Positions 1 through 12,320 of a stretch of 64,000 nt of DNA are shown here, piece by piece. Within the stretch, counting starts at the first letter, position 1, and each line of letters starts with the position of its first letter. Source of the stretch: Burhinus oedicnemus. Lineage: Eukaryota; Chordata; Aves; Charadriiformes; Burhinidae. The position numbers and the translations under genes are program-made. The notes under the pieces are model-generated. The model searched no databases, was not told where the DNA came from, and saw only the letters and a list, made by a program, of their open reading frames with translations. The stretch lies in NCBI GenBank assembly GCA_008921705.1, contig VFFE01007571.1, forward strand, positions 24,206-88,205, written 5' to 3'.

Positions 1-155
1 ACGCTCGCGCGCCCCTCTCCCACCGCTGCGGCCGGGCCCGCTGAGGCGCCCCTTCCCCCGCAACGCCCCTTCGCGGCGGCTCCGCAGCCCCCCACCCCCT
101 GCGGCAGCCGGCCAGGCCAGCGCTCCCCCGCGCTGGCTCGACCCTTCTCGCTCAC
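1..155 (-). other. Start of intron 1 of the minus-strand gene
   Basis: This GC-rich, CpG-rich sequence follows the GTGAGC donor at 155-150 (minus strand). No further coding exon is seen before the window edge. Confidence 0.6.
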
Positions 156-228
156 CGGCGAGGCAAGCCGATATCAGCAGCAGGACCGCCGCCTCCAGGA
201 CCCGGGGAGCCCCGCCGCGCCGCCCCAT
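156..228 (-). CDS. First coding exon (signal peptide) of an unidentified secreted or membrane protein; gene continues left of the window
   Basis: On the minus strand an ATG at 228-226 sits in good context (purine at -3, G at +4). It is followed by 24 codons that read as a signal peptide: a basic start (MGRRGGAPR), a hydrophobic core (AAVLLLISACLA) and small residues suited to signal-peptidase cleavage. The exon ends at 156 with one base of the next codon, directly before GTGAGC, a strong splice donor. Phase-1 introns after signal-peptide exons are typical of receptor and other extracellular-domain genes. The rest of the gene lies outside the window, so the product cannot be identified. A longer overlapping frame on the same strand (418-152) is out of frame with this ATG and lacks a signal peptide, so I prefer the shorter reading. 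The call rests on start context, hydrophobic core, donor and CpG-island position together. Confidence 0.72.
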
Positions 229-960
229 GTCCGCCGCAGTGCCGGCCACCGCGCTGAGAGACGCCGCTGGGGAGACGCCGGGCCTCACCGTCGGACAGAG
301 AACCCCCACCGCCCCGCCCGCCAGGCAGCGCTGACGAACAACCGCCGCAGCCAATCTGCAGGTGAGATTCAGGGCAGCTGGGCGGGACTCTGCAGGAGTG
401 ACTGACGGAAGTGACCATTCGCCAGTGAAGCCCACCCCCACCCTGTCACGGGGCTGACCGGTCAGCTGAGACGCTGTCCCACCGGGAGGGCAGAGTCTTA
501 ACTTGAGTGGCGTTTCTGCTTGGCCAATCAGATCGTGAGAGATCTCTGCACCATTTTCCTCTCCGCTCCGTGAACTCAGAGGGTAGCGGAGAGGAGGCGG
601 AGCCTCGCCGGAGTGAGTTGACGGCTGATTCGGCCAATCGGAGTGCGAGGGATCGGGGTCTTGCCCCTCCCACCGTTTATCAGTATGACCGCGGTGGCGT
701 TCGACGGAGGCGTGGTTGGATTGGGCAGCCTCGGCGCGGGTGGGGCGGGAAAGAGCTCTGATTGACAGTTAAATGCACCATTCAGAGAGCAAGAGCGCCT
801 GCACCATCCTCTTGGCACCTGTGTAGCTCGGGGGTTCTCTGTCTGTGAGGCCCTTAGGCCTCAGGCCTCGCCCTCAGCGGCAGCGGCTGTGCTGGGTGTC
901 CCAGTTGTCCCACTGTGCCCCTCTGGTAGTGACCCTGCTGTACCTGAGGAGGCACAGAGA

Positions 961-3900
961 GGAGGACAAGAATCCATGCTAAAAGAGGGCTGCCCCTTCT
1001 AGTGATGGGGCTTGTTTCAGGGGGGAAGGGTGGTTGTTGTTTTCTTTTTTGTTTCTCTCTTCAGTGGGGTTTCAAAAAAGTGAAAAAAAGTACTTTCTAG
1101 GTTTGTGTTTCTGCCTGTCACCTGCCTCAGCATGTCACCCCCAAGAGGCAAGCAAAAGAGCTGAATCAGTGAGTTGAGCACCATCATATAGTTTGTGGTT
1201 TGAATATTTATGGGGGAAACGGCCTTCAAGGTCTTGATTGGGTCCATTAAGCTGGTGAAGGTATATTAAGCTGGTGAAGGAGAGGGACCAAGATGAAGTG
1301 TTTGTCTGGAAAATCCCTGCCCGCTTCCCTGAAGGTTTGTTGTTCACATCAGTTATGGCAGCGTATGCGCTTGCTACCCCAGCCGTGCTCGTCTCACTTT
1401 GGCTGTTCTTGCTTGTAACAGAAGCGGGCAGCTGGGTGCGTGCTGTTCCGTGGATGTGTAGTATTCCTGTAATATGCCATGAACAATCAAGTTGCGAGTA
1501 TTTCTTGGGGTCTTTGTACGTTTCTAGGCTCGGGGATCTTGAGGAGACTCTGCAAGCTGAGGCAGAGAAAACTGGGCTTGGAGGGTGAATTGCCATGTAG
1601 TGTAGGAGGTTAAGACCTCCATTCATTGTGGCGACCATCCTGTAAGTAAAACTGTCTTATTTCTGTCCTGGATTCCTCAGAAAGCAATATGTGTAAGTTC
1701 ACAGAAAATTCAGCAGTGCTAGCAAGTATTTTATCTGCTTTGCTGGAACACAGCAGCTGTGTCGCATCCACATTGTAAGACTGTATTTATGTGCTGAACA
1801 AGCCAGAGGTCACTAGCCATACAGCTATCTGACCAGAGCTATTCTGCTATGTATTTAGAAATTCCAGCCAACTCTAGAAATACTCTGAAAATCTGCCTGA
1901 GCAACGTTTCTGTACTGAAAAAGGAGCTGTGTCTAGGGGAATCGGTGAACGAGTTGGGGAATGGCAGGTAGTAAAATGAAGGTGTATGTACAACAATCGA
2001 ACACTGTTTAAGAGAGTAAAGTTATACCCCTGCATCTTCCACATGATAGTGTCTGACGATGGGCAAATCACCAGCTTGTCATAGGTGGCAATAATAGTCT
2101 GTTTCTTGTCTGTTAGATGATTTGCATAAATGAAGAGGAGCTACTGCTCCCACTGTTGTCAAGTGGAAACTATACTTTGAATAGGAAAACCATGCCAAAT
2201 GTGTAGAGTACTCTAAAATTCAGCAACCAGAGAAGTTATGAGCACTTCAAATTAATACTCACTTATTCTTTACTCTGTATTGTGCATCTACAAAACCAGC
2301 ACCACATAACAGCTTTTGTAAAACAAATGCAAATAAATGTTTGTGAGATTACCTGGATGCTGTAGCAAAGAGTATGATCAAAATAGTTGTTTCCTTATGG
2401 GCTTTTCTGCCTTCAGAACAGGATTAGAAGAGCATACAGGAAACAAGGCCTGGGTCCCTGAACAATAAATATATTGAATTATTGCTTTTTCAATGAGCCC
2501 AGCCTGTTTGTGCACTGAGCAAGGGAGGACGATATTAAAAAAACAGTATCCTATCTTGTAAACTAACCACAACGTGTATGCCCATGGGTTCTGGATTAAG
2601 ATTATGTGGGTTACCTTATTTTTGGCATTTACTGGCTCATGGGCGCTTGACTTTGCAAGTGTAGTGTGCTATTTACTGTGTATATTTTAGGAACATTTCA
2701 CGAAGTTTTACCTGTCTGGGAAAATATGGTTCCTGCACCAAGATGCTTGTATCCTGAAGCAGGTGATCATCGGACATCAAATGTGGGTATACACTGGCTT
2801 GCCTTGTGACAGTAGCAACTGTAGAGCTGCGTCATCCTCCTTACCCTCCCCCTGCTTCAGACTGGGTCTACGCCCAAAATGTGCATAGAAATAAGGCAAG
2901 AAGGGTGGCTCAAAGCAGTATGTTTGTGAAACTACTAGAGCGCATTAGGTGGATGTGATGGTGTTTTAGATGGGAATGTAGCCGAAAGAGCAGGGAAAGG
3001 AGTGTGTGAGGGAAAAAGTTTCTCTCCATCTAAATCACAGATTTCTTACAAATATGATGTGTAAAAGAAGGGGGCAGGGTGAATAAGACTGTTTTAAAGA
3101 AGTTGTTTCTGTTATATCTGTTATTATCTCTGTGTTTCATATCTATGCATGTTAGCAATCATTTCAAATTTTGTTATGATTATCTTGACACTTTTTTCCA
3201 TAAAGCGTTCTCTCTGCAAGTCATGCTACAACCGAAGAGTGTAATCTTATTTTTGCGTATTTGCAGAAGGAATAGTATTTTTGAGAATTTAGGGTTCACA
3301 TTCCCCTTTTTTTTTTTCTGAACTCTTCGTGCTGGCAATACTATAATTTAATTCTAGAAATAGAAGAGAAATCAGAGTTCTGCATTTGGATATACTTATA
3401 TTCCTTCTCTGCTACTTGAATTGCTTTTCTTTTTGAAATCACAATAGAAACATGGTTTGTGAAGAATTGTCTCTTTTATCTTATGTTTTCCTGTTCTCAT
3501 CTTGGTTTCTTCTTTGGGAAAATAATAAATAGAAGCAATAAATTTTATTATGAAACAGTCAAGTCTCACTAACTCTGTACACTGGTTTTCAGTGCCCGCT
3601 GGGTATATCTGTATGTCAATGAAGCCCAGTATAAAGGAATAATACCATCACTTTACAGGCTGGCAGTTCTAGCTATTTTCTCTAGGCTTAATTTAGATCC
3701 CAGCTGTGCTTTGAAGAGAGTGAGTTTTGTAATCCTGTAAGCAATACTTATGACAAAATCTACATGCAGTAAAATTATTCTATTAAACGGATTTCATTCT
3801 GAGCTTCTGCTTAGGGCAAGTAAAAAAATGAGACAACATGCACATTAGGTCAGAAATAATTTTTATAAAGCCATATACTGCTAGTAGCAGTCACAAAATC

Positions 3901-5980
3901 AAAGTGCCAGCTGTAGGCAAAATACCAGTACTCACTGGCTCTTTTAGTGGTGTGCTGTGCAAAACTGTCTTCAGCAGGAATTGCTCATGTGGTGTTTGGA
4001 TGCTGCCTTTGCCTAGAGCCCTGTCTGTACTAACAGCGTTCCAGATGAAATGATGGTAAAAGAGGGAATATAAGGAAAAGGCTAAGTCAAAGAGCAAGCC
4101 ATTTGTCTCTACTGGACTACTGTGTTACCACTTAGTTTCATTGTATCACTACTGAATCTAGTGCAGTTGCTAGCAGAAGTAATTGTCTCAACCATTATTT
4201 CCAAAATGGTGTTTTAACTGGAGAATATTTGCCTAGCTGCTGCAAACACCAAGCCAGTCGTATCCTACGGGAAAGAATGAATTCCCAGTGCCAGGTAGTA
4301 TTTGGAGTCACCAGGTCCAGAAGCACATGGAGTGAGCAGTATCTCCTTTGGTACTGAGCTTTGCGGGATCACAGAAAATTTATGCACAGAAGCTAAGCGT
4401 AAGCTTTTAAGATAAAATTAAGAAGATAAAACACTATTTTCTCTGATGCTTTCTGACCTTGACACACTAATGGAACACGTGCTTAACACAGTACGGTTAG
4501 TTGGACACCCCCTGTCCCGTTGTGGTGGGGGAACGAGACACGTTTGAAAGACTCTCTGTTGGGCAGTTAGTTTTGGGGCTCCTGACATGCTGGGAGACTG
4601 GATGTGAGAGACTGGAGATGAATGTGCCTGGCTTGATGATTTATACTGGTTGCAGCTGACAGACAGGTCTCATGTGAAAAGTTGTTAGTTGTTGCTGCTG
4701 AATTGCTTTGTGGCCTCAGCTCTCCTGTCCCCATTTGCAGTCTCCATCTATGTAAGCAGAAACAGTTGCTGTTCCTGCAAATGTGGACACCAAGGCTAAA
4801 TTCATCAAAGGCAGCTCAAATAATTTCTAAACTACTGAAAGAAAACTGAAGACAAGAAGAAAAAAAAAAATGTCACTGAGCTAAATCTTAGGCTGTGTCA
4901 GAGCTGATTTCATGAATACTCAAATCATAAGCAAAACGTAAGTGCTGCCCTCTCTAAAAGGTAGAGATGTCTTCTATACCTGTTTGTGAAAGGAGGGAAA
5001 AATGCCTTTATCTTTTACTTCTGTCAGTCAATGGCTGACTTTGTGGTCTTAAAGATTACTGGCTTTCTCATCTGTGGGACTGAGCTACAGTTAAGGCCTC
5101 TGAATACGCATGAGAAGCCCTTTTAGGGTTCTTTTTGCTAGATTGTATATGCACATTATACGAAGAGAATTATACATCTTTTTTGTGTGTAAGTACAAAT
5201 GTTGCAATGTCAGAATCTTGCAATGCAGCTCCTGCAGACTCTTGACATTTTCTAGCAGTTCTCTCCACGGCCTTGTTTATGACTTTGCCAGCACCTATGG
5301 GCTCACTGGAGGTGAGAGTGCCACCGTACACGCGTTTTGTAGAAGGTGGTCCCCATCCTGCAGAGTTTGCAGTCTCAGTAGTGGTGGTGGCTGAACAGAG
5401 TATCGATGAGCTGACTGACACCTGAGCTCCTGCAGCGGTGGAAGGATGAGGAAGACCTTGCCTCTCTTGCCCATACTTCAGCCTATGCTGCCCTCTCAGC
5501 CCCTGAGCCATCTCTCTGCCTTCAGTGATCACAGCTGATTTTTAGAAATGTATTTTACAAACAGTTTGTTCCTGTACACAACACTGCAGTCTGCTAAGAA
5601 TATAATTTTGATGTAACAGTTCTGAGGAAGATGGTCATATGTAATCCACACAGAAGAGATGCCTAAGTTTTGGTAGTTTCAAAGTTACATTAATCACTAT
5701 CTTGTAATTAAGTCAGCTTAATCAAAACACATTTTTAATGTGCCACTTGAATGGTCTTGAAAGTAGGGGGAGAGCATAGTTTTAAGGATATTTGATGTAA
5801 TTAAATGTTCACAGCTTTTGTATGTTGAGGTTGTAGCACTAATGAGAAAGGAAACCTGGGAGAAAGAAACCCAGTCTTTTCCTGAAATTGTGGGGAGAAA
5901 TTAAGATGTGTGTGTGGTGCCTATGAATTATAGTTGATTTGTTCATTACATTTTCATTCAACTTTTCTTAATAATTTTAG
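961..5980. other. Non-coding stretch downstream of the CpG island
   Basis: Apart from the tandem duplication at 1246-1280 and homopolymer runs (T-run near 3307, A-run near 4860), I see no gene, no recognisable repeat ends and no RNA gene. If a plus-strand transcript starts in the CpG island, this would be its first intron. A GTAAGT donor-like site lies at 1639, but no convincing exon leads into it. Confidence 0.5.
1246..1280 (+). repeat. Short tandem duplication, 19-bp unit
   Basis: The 16-mer attaagctggtgaagg occurs at 1246-1261 and again at 1265-1280, giving two copies at a 19-bp period. It looks like a local slippage duplication with no evident function. Confidence 0.9.
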
Positions 5981-6023
5981 CAGTAAGGACTTAAGCAAAG
6001 CAAAGATTTGCCGGCGGCCCTTG
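5981..6023 (+). other. Candidate 43-nt mini-exon
   Basis: A pyrimidine/AT tract ending in TTTTAG precedes 5981 and the donor GTAGGT follows 6023. Of the three frames only the one starting at the second base is open, reading about 14 residues. The segment has CpGs (ccggcgg) unusual for its surroundings. Such coincidences are common in 64 kb, so this is only a candidate. Confidence 0.15.
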
Positions 6024-6065
6024 GTAGGTATTTTGAATGAGCATCCCTAGATCGTGAGCGCTGTT

Positions 6066-6081
6066 GGCACCATCTGGTGGT
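6066..6081 (-). promoter_or_regulatory. CTCF-like binding motif
   Basis: The minus strand reads ACCACCAGATGGTGCC, matching the CTCF core pattern CCASYAGRKGGC except for T in place of the final C. Flanking CpGs (gagcgc, gtcgaaa, tacgg) are locally dense. CTCF motifs mark insulators and loop anchors in vertebrates; here it lies about 6 kb from the CpG-island promoter. Occupancy is inference. Confidence 0.4.
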
Positions 6082-7028
6082 CGAAAATACGGCTGCAGCC
6101 TCGCTGGGTTTGTGTTCTCATGCTCTACCAAAAAGTGACATGAGCCACAGCCCCTCGTGGGCACTTCATTTGGTGTCCCCTCTATAGGTTCCTCTTCTGT
6201 CCCACTGCCCAGCCTTTCTAGTAAACAGTGGCTAAGAGCATCACTGAAGCGGATGACAGAAAATCAGCCAGAACAAGGAAACACAAACATTTGGTGGGAA
6301 CTGGGGTGAAATCAGCATTCACTGTTTCCTTCCAGGTCAGTGGACAATTTAAGTTATTCTGTCCCACTTGTTTGAGCTTACGTGGTTTCATAAGAGGCAA
6401 GAAGGTCATTCACAACAATTTATTAGTTTATTAGGGGGAACTTGCCTTCAGTAGTGCCAGCCTAAATTTTACAGACAATCTGCAAAATCTCATCAGCTGC
6501 ACCGTGGGGAGCTTCACACATTTTAGCTGACAACGCTTAAAGCATCTCTGTTCCTAATTCTTGTTAAAGGCCAAAGCTGGTCCTTTAGTCATCCAAAGGC
6601 TAGAAGAATAAATTAGACTGTGTTTTTATTTGACATGCAGCCATTCTTACAGGTTCTGAGTACCTTCAAGAAAGGCCTTAAGTCCTTCCTACATCCTTCC
6701 AATCGTGGCTCTGAGCTTTGGAGAGGAAAAGCCGTAAAGCAGGAGAGAGGCCTTGGTTGTATGCAGCATGGAAACACTGCTAATCCTCTTATCCCCAAAA
6801 GCCTCTGTCCTACTCCAGTTCTTTCTCTACCTGGTCTCCCACCTGCAACTTTGATATTCAGTTTTGTTTCTACAATTTCCCTCAATTTCCAAGAAGCCCT
6901 AAGAGGCTAACCAGCTGGAGAGGAGACACTGGGGCATTGGGTGACTGGTTTAGGTACTGTGAAATAGCATTCCTCCATCCTGCCCTAAATGCAGAATATA
7001 CACAATGTACCAAAAGCATTATCCCTTC

Positions 7029-7756
7029 TGTCCTGGTTTGAGGTAAAACAGGACCAATTTTGTTCAGTAACTTTACTTTTTAGCTAGGCCTCTTCTAACT
7101 GCTGAAATTAACAGCATGTCGTGCAGAAAACTGTTCAGTCTCAGAGTGATAAATCCCATGTTTGTAGTTGATGCTAAGGAACGGTATGTAGAGAAGCTCT
7201 TGCTTATACTTATTGCTGTAACAACCAAGGGCAGCCAACTTTGTTACTTGCCCCACTGGAGGGTCGGAAGCAGAAAAACGTAGAGGGGTCACACCTGCGG
7301 GGAGGAGCGGACAGGACAGGTGACCCAAAACTGACCAACAGGGTGTTCCATCCCATCTGCCTCATGCTCAGTATAAAAGCTGAAGGATCAAAGGGTCAGC
7401 TCTTCTTTCCTCAATGGCCAGCATCTGAGGAGGACTCTGTCTGTTCATCTGCCTTTGATCCCGATCCTGAACCCAGATCCAGAAGCCAGTTCCCACCTGT
7501 TGCTGAATCCAGTCTGGGACTTCCCCAGTGCCTGCTGGTGACGTGGTTGTCATCCTGGGAGCTTAATACGGTTTTGTATATATTTCATTATTTTCTTTTT
7601 ATTTTATTATTAATATTTCATTAAAGTAGTTTAGTTCCTTCTTTAGAAGGAACACGTCCGTCTGTCTGTCTCCCTCCTGCCTCCCTTTGAAGCAGGGCAG
7701 CAGAAAGAGTGTCTGTTTTTCTGCCTGATTGGGCCAATCCAGTGCAAACCACAACA
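7029..7756 (+). mobile_element. Solo LTR of an endogenous retrovirus, plus orientation (ERVL-like)
   Basis: The element starts TGTCCTGGTTTG and ends CAAACCACAACA, which are imperfect inverted copies carrying the canonical TG...CA ends of an LTR. The flanking 5-mers are ccttc (7024-7028) and cctgc (7757-7761), a 5-bp target duplication with one substitution. Internal signals fit an LTR promoter: a TATA box (TATAAAA) at 7372-7378 and an ATTAAA polyadenylation signal at 7620-7625 after an AT-rich tract. No retroviral coding sequence adjoins it, so it is a solo LTR left by recombination between the two LTRs of a provirus. The 5-bp duplication and the TGTCCTGG terminus suggest class III (ERVL-like); the family is assigned from memory. 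Confidence 0.88.
7372..7378 (+). promoter_or_regulatory. TATA box of the LTR promoter
   Basis: TATAAAA lies about 340 bp into the LTR and about 240 bp before its ATTAAA signal, the expected U3/R order. Whether the promoter is still active cannot be told from sequence. Confidence 0.55.
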
Positions 7757-10700
7757 CCTGCTCTGGCACAACTGCCTAATATTAACATCAAAACCCAACC
7801 TGAGCTTGTAGGTGTAGGCATATCAGCCGCTTGTCACACAGTAAATTGGGGAGCAATTCTCCAGCAGGTCAGCAACTTAGCAGTACCTACCTGGGTGTGT
7901 ACTCATATGCAGCTGTGACAGCAGGGCAGGGTGCTTTGGCTCTCTTTTGGTGAAGGGTAAAGCTATTATACGCTTTCTCAGTAGCGATCAGGTTTAAGAG
8001 TTTGCTTCTGAAATCTGCCTTTCTCTCTTCCCCAACTGAAAAGGACAAATGTAGTCTTTTATACTTTTGGTTAATGAGGCCTCTCTGCTCTCACCTCTTG
8101 TGTTTTGCAGCCCCACAAACCTAATATCCTGTTGTGACTACTCAGCCGCTCTGGAAATGCACTTCTTCTTCCAGTTTGAGAAGATTTAGGATGTGGTGAG
8201 AGAGAGTTAAATTTGCCACTCTTCCCCCTATGCTTGAAGAGATTTAATTGAAGTTCACCCAGGGGAGAAGTCACTACCAGCAGATAAACACCTTAGCTTG
8301 CTGTTTCTACTAAAATGGTTAACAATGGAGTAGTTAAGACTTAAAATATAATTTGTTGTCATTAAGCTTTTATGTTATCTCCATCCTGAGCTCAATAGAA
8401 GCTCCTGTTGAAGAGTCCAGGTGCTTTAGGTATGTCCTATATTTTGAAGGTAATCATTGCAACCATTAGTGTGAGGATTGCTGAGCTAAGCTTATAGCTT
8501 CTTGCTTTTGAAAGGAGTGATGATGTTTCTATTCTCTCCCAGGTTTGGTTATCCCCTGCTCTGTATCTTATTAGCTGTGGGTCTCCTCTCATCTTACCGT
8601 GTGGTTATTCTGACCCAGCTCTTTTGTGGAGTTGGTTTTCTTAAACTTCAGGAACCTGAACTGACTTGTTGAGAGGCGAGATGAGTATCAAAGTTAGGGC
8701 AAGGGAAGAGGCAGGCGCGTGTGGATAGGAGCTGGGAAAGTGGGCTTCTCCCTGTTTCAGTGCCCCAATAGCACTTGATTAGTGCAGGCTGCATTGTGCC
8801 TCCTGGCCTTACATCCAAGGTCAGGGGCCATGATTAAACAGTCATTTTAATCCAGTTGCTGCTGTTGCCAGAAAAATTCCCACTTCCTTCCCCTTGTTTG
8901 TGCTGTCTCCGCTCAAGTCGAGGTAGCTTTTCTTCCTCTGGAGTGGGTCACTCCTTGGTGAGATCAGCTCTGTGAGCTAGGTCGTGGTGTGGCCCCAGGA
9001 ACGTTGGCATTGCTGCAAGTAGTGAAGCAGGAGCCACTGGCTGGAGGTGGGACCATCTCAGCAGCAGTGCGGATTCATATCTGAATTAAGTGACTACGTA
9101 TCCATGGCTTTAAGCCAGATTTTTCTTTTCTGTGCCTTTCAAATCAGGCTTCCAAATGAGACAGCTAAATTCAAACGTGCTGATCATTCTCCTATTAGTC
9201 ACACTTTCTTTAGTAGTGACTTAATGTTTGGGAAAATCAGGCCAGTTCTACTCATACATGGTCGCACTGCGGTCTGGGTCTCATTTGTTACTGATGCTTG
9301 TTGTGGGAGGAGATAGCAAGCTTGAGAGCTGAAAGGATGGCAGTATAATAGTTAACATCTGTAAGGCCAAACAGTGAACTTCAGGGAGATAATGAGAATG
9401 TTTTTGGTAATATACCATATGAGAAAATGACCTTTTTCCCATTGCATCTTACCTCGTGGAATTTGAAACCACAATGTAGCTACATACACCTTTGGGAGGG
9501 TAAAGAAGGATTCAGCATTTCAACTGTAAGCCACAGAAAGGCTTTTCAAGCTTGCAATATCTTTGTCTCATTTAACAATTCCTATAAGTTAGTTTTGGTG
9601 CTTGCTTTGGGTACTTTCCCTAGTGGTCTCCCAAATTGATTATAGACTTGTTCAGCTGATTTCCATCTCATGGTTTTCTGTCTGTCATTGGGTTATTGGA
9701 GAGCTGTTGTCAGATTTGAAATAACCATTGTGGGCGTCCCCTGTGTTTAAAAAAGAAAAAATATCTGTTCATATAGTGCAAGAGAGAAACTGTTCAAAAG
9801 GGCTCTGAGCTGTGGGTGAGGAAGCAGCCTTAGCAATGGAAAATGCAGGGCTTTGCCTGAGCAGTTGTGTGAAAGAGCTCTCCTAGCCAGTGTGGACTTG
9901 GGATAAGACAGATAACTTCAATGGGGTTGAATGAAGTTTACCTTTTAGTGGCTTGAAATGAAATACAAAGGTGATGCATGAAGTGTATTATTCTCATAAG
10001 CCTCTATGAAATGTCAAACAAAAATGTCTTTCATATAATGGTGCAACAGAAGCTGAGAATCATGCAGGAAGAAACAGAGCCTTGAAGTAACCCATTCTGG
10101 TACTGGAACAATTGGAATGGAAAAGAAGTTGTAACCTGGAAGAGTGGGGGAAGGGATTAAAAAAAAAAAAAAACCACCAAAAAAACATACAACGTACTTT
10201 GAGGGTGGGTAAAAGATGCTTTAGCATGACTCCTCTGATTAAATTTTGCTTATTCTATTTCTTAAAAAAAAAAAAAAACCACAGTAAGAACTATAAAAAC
10301 AGGGACCTTGCTGATAGAAAGGTACTTTTTTGCAGACCCTACTACACAGGCAGGCACTGTAGGCTTTTTTTGTGTATACTGATCATTTAACAGAGAATAT
10401 CTGTTGTACATTTGCAGAATCAGTGTCTTTTTTTTTTTCTTGAATCTCAATACTATCTGTTCTTGGAGCACATTAAAAACATTTACATTCTTTATAAACC
10501 ATTCAAAACATAAATGAAGACCAAAGAACTGCTACATCCATTAGGAACAGGGTAGAAATGTCAACAGCAATGTTAAGCCAGGGCTGACAGTCTTCAGACA
10601 CCTGCCTGAAAGGAATAAATGAGGTCAGAACAATAGGTCTGAAGCACATCACAGCAATTCTGGTGCCAAAGAGGTTTTATAATTACCTGCTGAAGCTGAA

Positions 10701-12171
10701 GAACTACTCAAGTAACAAGAAACTTCTAGCTGAAGTTAATGTATAGGTAGTGGTGGTGTTGTGAGGGGTGGCTAGGGGCCTGCAGCCCAAGTACATAGAG
10801 TAAAGCAAAGTACCTCTGCTATGTTTCTGTGCCACCATGCAAGAATTCTGGATTTTCAACCTATTCCCATTTCTTTCTCCCATGTAGGGTTGCAAGGGCT
10901 TGGTCTTACCTCTAATAACAAATAGAGGACTGTATTCTTTGGTGATTCTGTTGCTGAGATCTCAGTGTCATCCCACTGATGCCTCACCAGCAGTTTGGTA
11001 GTAGTTATAAAAGAGCTTTGCAGTATTTCCCTGAAGTAGCTCAGCTTGCCACTGCTTCTTGCTCCAGCCTGTGTTTTTACTGTCAACAGTCTCTTATGAA
11101 TCAGAAAAGTCGCATTCTCTTGACATAGAACGAGGAACTTCGTTCAAGTAAAGGTTGCCCCCAAAGCTACACTGTCTCTTTCATTGGAAAACTTCTGCCT
11201 AGAACATTCTTGTGTCAATAAGCACAGCATTCCAGCATAGTGATGCTGCGATGACACTGCATTGCACTGTACTGCATTTGGCTGTTAAAAAGGGACATTA
11301 TAGTGTGGATAAATCACAGTTCTTGTCCCAAACACAAGAGCTCATAAAATTCTTCCTATGATGTCTTAGGCCAATGCTCTGGAACACTGCAGTGATTTTT
11401 AAAAGCTGTTGTGGTATTAGTTAATCTATAAATTACTTGTTCTGAGATGGCATTTTTGCAAAACTTATGTAATAAAAATTAAATAATGATAATGTTTTTT
11501 AAAAGCGAGGTATTAGAAGTGCCCTATTCTGCAGACCAAAGCAATAGTATGTTGGGTAGCATCAAAGCATTAAACAAGATGGTTTGCACCATTAACACTA
11601 AATGAAATGGCTTAACAAGCCAATAAATGATGAGAATAAAACAAAGTTATCACACAATACAGTTTTTGAAAGTGCCAGAAACAAATTTTCTGAAGCAAAT
11701 AATTTTCCAATAAAACTAGATGGAATTTAAAGGGACATGTTTTTCTGTCAAATATCACTGTTAAATGCTTTTTTGCATATTCAGTGTACTGTATGCATGA
11801 GCTTCATAGCAGCCTCGTGAAGTAAAAAGGAAGAGTGAGCATTAATTTTCTTATTTTGTAAATCAGGAAAAAAAAGGAATTGCATCAGGAAGATTGGAAG
11901 AATTCTTGCCTCATTTTGAAATCTGTATGCTAGTTAAATTTTTAAGTCATGCTTTTTCTTTTTTTTCCAAATCTGCAGAAAGTCTTTACGCATTACACTC
12001 CATAAACAAGGCTATGAACAGAACAGTACTTATAAAAGTGTGGGCCATTTCAGAACCTATAGTGTTCCACTATGGAAATTGCAATTTTTACAGTGTGATA
12101 TATATGTGCATTAGGTTTTACAGTTACAGACAAGAAGATAAGTTTCATGCTCCACAAAGCTTTGTCTAGGG
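7757..12171. other. Non-coding stretch with A/T homopolymers
   Basis: No gene or recognisable repeat ends are seen. Runs of A near 10159-10172 and 10264-10277, and of T near 10428-10438, are simple low-complexity tracts. Confidence 0.5.
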
Positions 12172-12320
12172 CAAGGATGGGAAATACTGGCTGTTGGCTG
12201 GCTGTGACCTGTGACTTAATTTCATGTTGTGGGATTCTTTTCATTTTTAGATAAGGTGAGCCGTAATGGGGCTAGACAGGGCTCTTTGACCCTCAACAAG
12301 GAAAAGGTTTCCCACCCTTG
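12172..12320. mobile_element. Short non-autonomous DNA transposon relic (hAT-like MITE)
   Basis: The left end reads CAAGGATGGGAAATAC. The right end, read on the opposite strand, is CAAGGGTGGGAAACC, so the two ends are near-perfect terminal inverted repeats bounding 149 bp. Termini of the form CARRGGTGGGMAA are typical of hAT-type elements in vertebrates. The expected 8-bp target duplication is not preserved (gtctaggg left, ggctgaca right), consistent with an old insertion. There is no transposase frame inside. The superfamily is inferred from the termini. Confidence 0.62.

Larger units (their letters stand above)
1..960. promoter_or_regulatory. CpG island, probable bidirectional promoter
   Basis: This stretch is very rich in C, G and CpG, in sharp contrast to the AT-rich sequence that follows. 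It contains CCAAT boxes at 351-355, 524-528 and 634-638 on the plus strand and a reversed one (ATTGG) at 720-724. GC boxes of the GGGCGGG type lie near 381-388 and 743-750. No TATA box is obvious. This is the usual build of a vertebrate housekeeping-type or divergent promoter. The minus-strand gene is supported by the signal-peptide exon inside the island. A plus-strand transcript starting around 760-900 is only inferred from the motif layout. Confidence 0.9.

Noticed and set aside
152..418. 88-codon minus frame in the CpG island
   Set aside because: It is out of frame with the signal-peptide ATG at 228, is GC-driven low complexity (Gly/Arg/Ser), and ends two bases past the likely splice donor.
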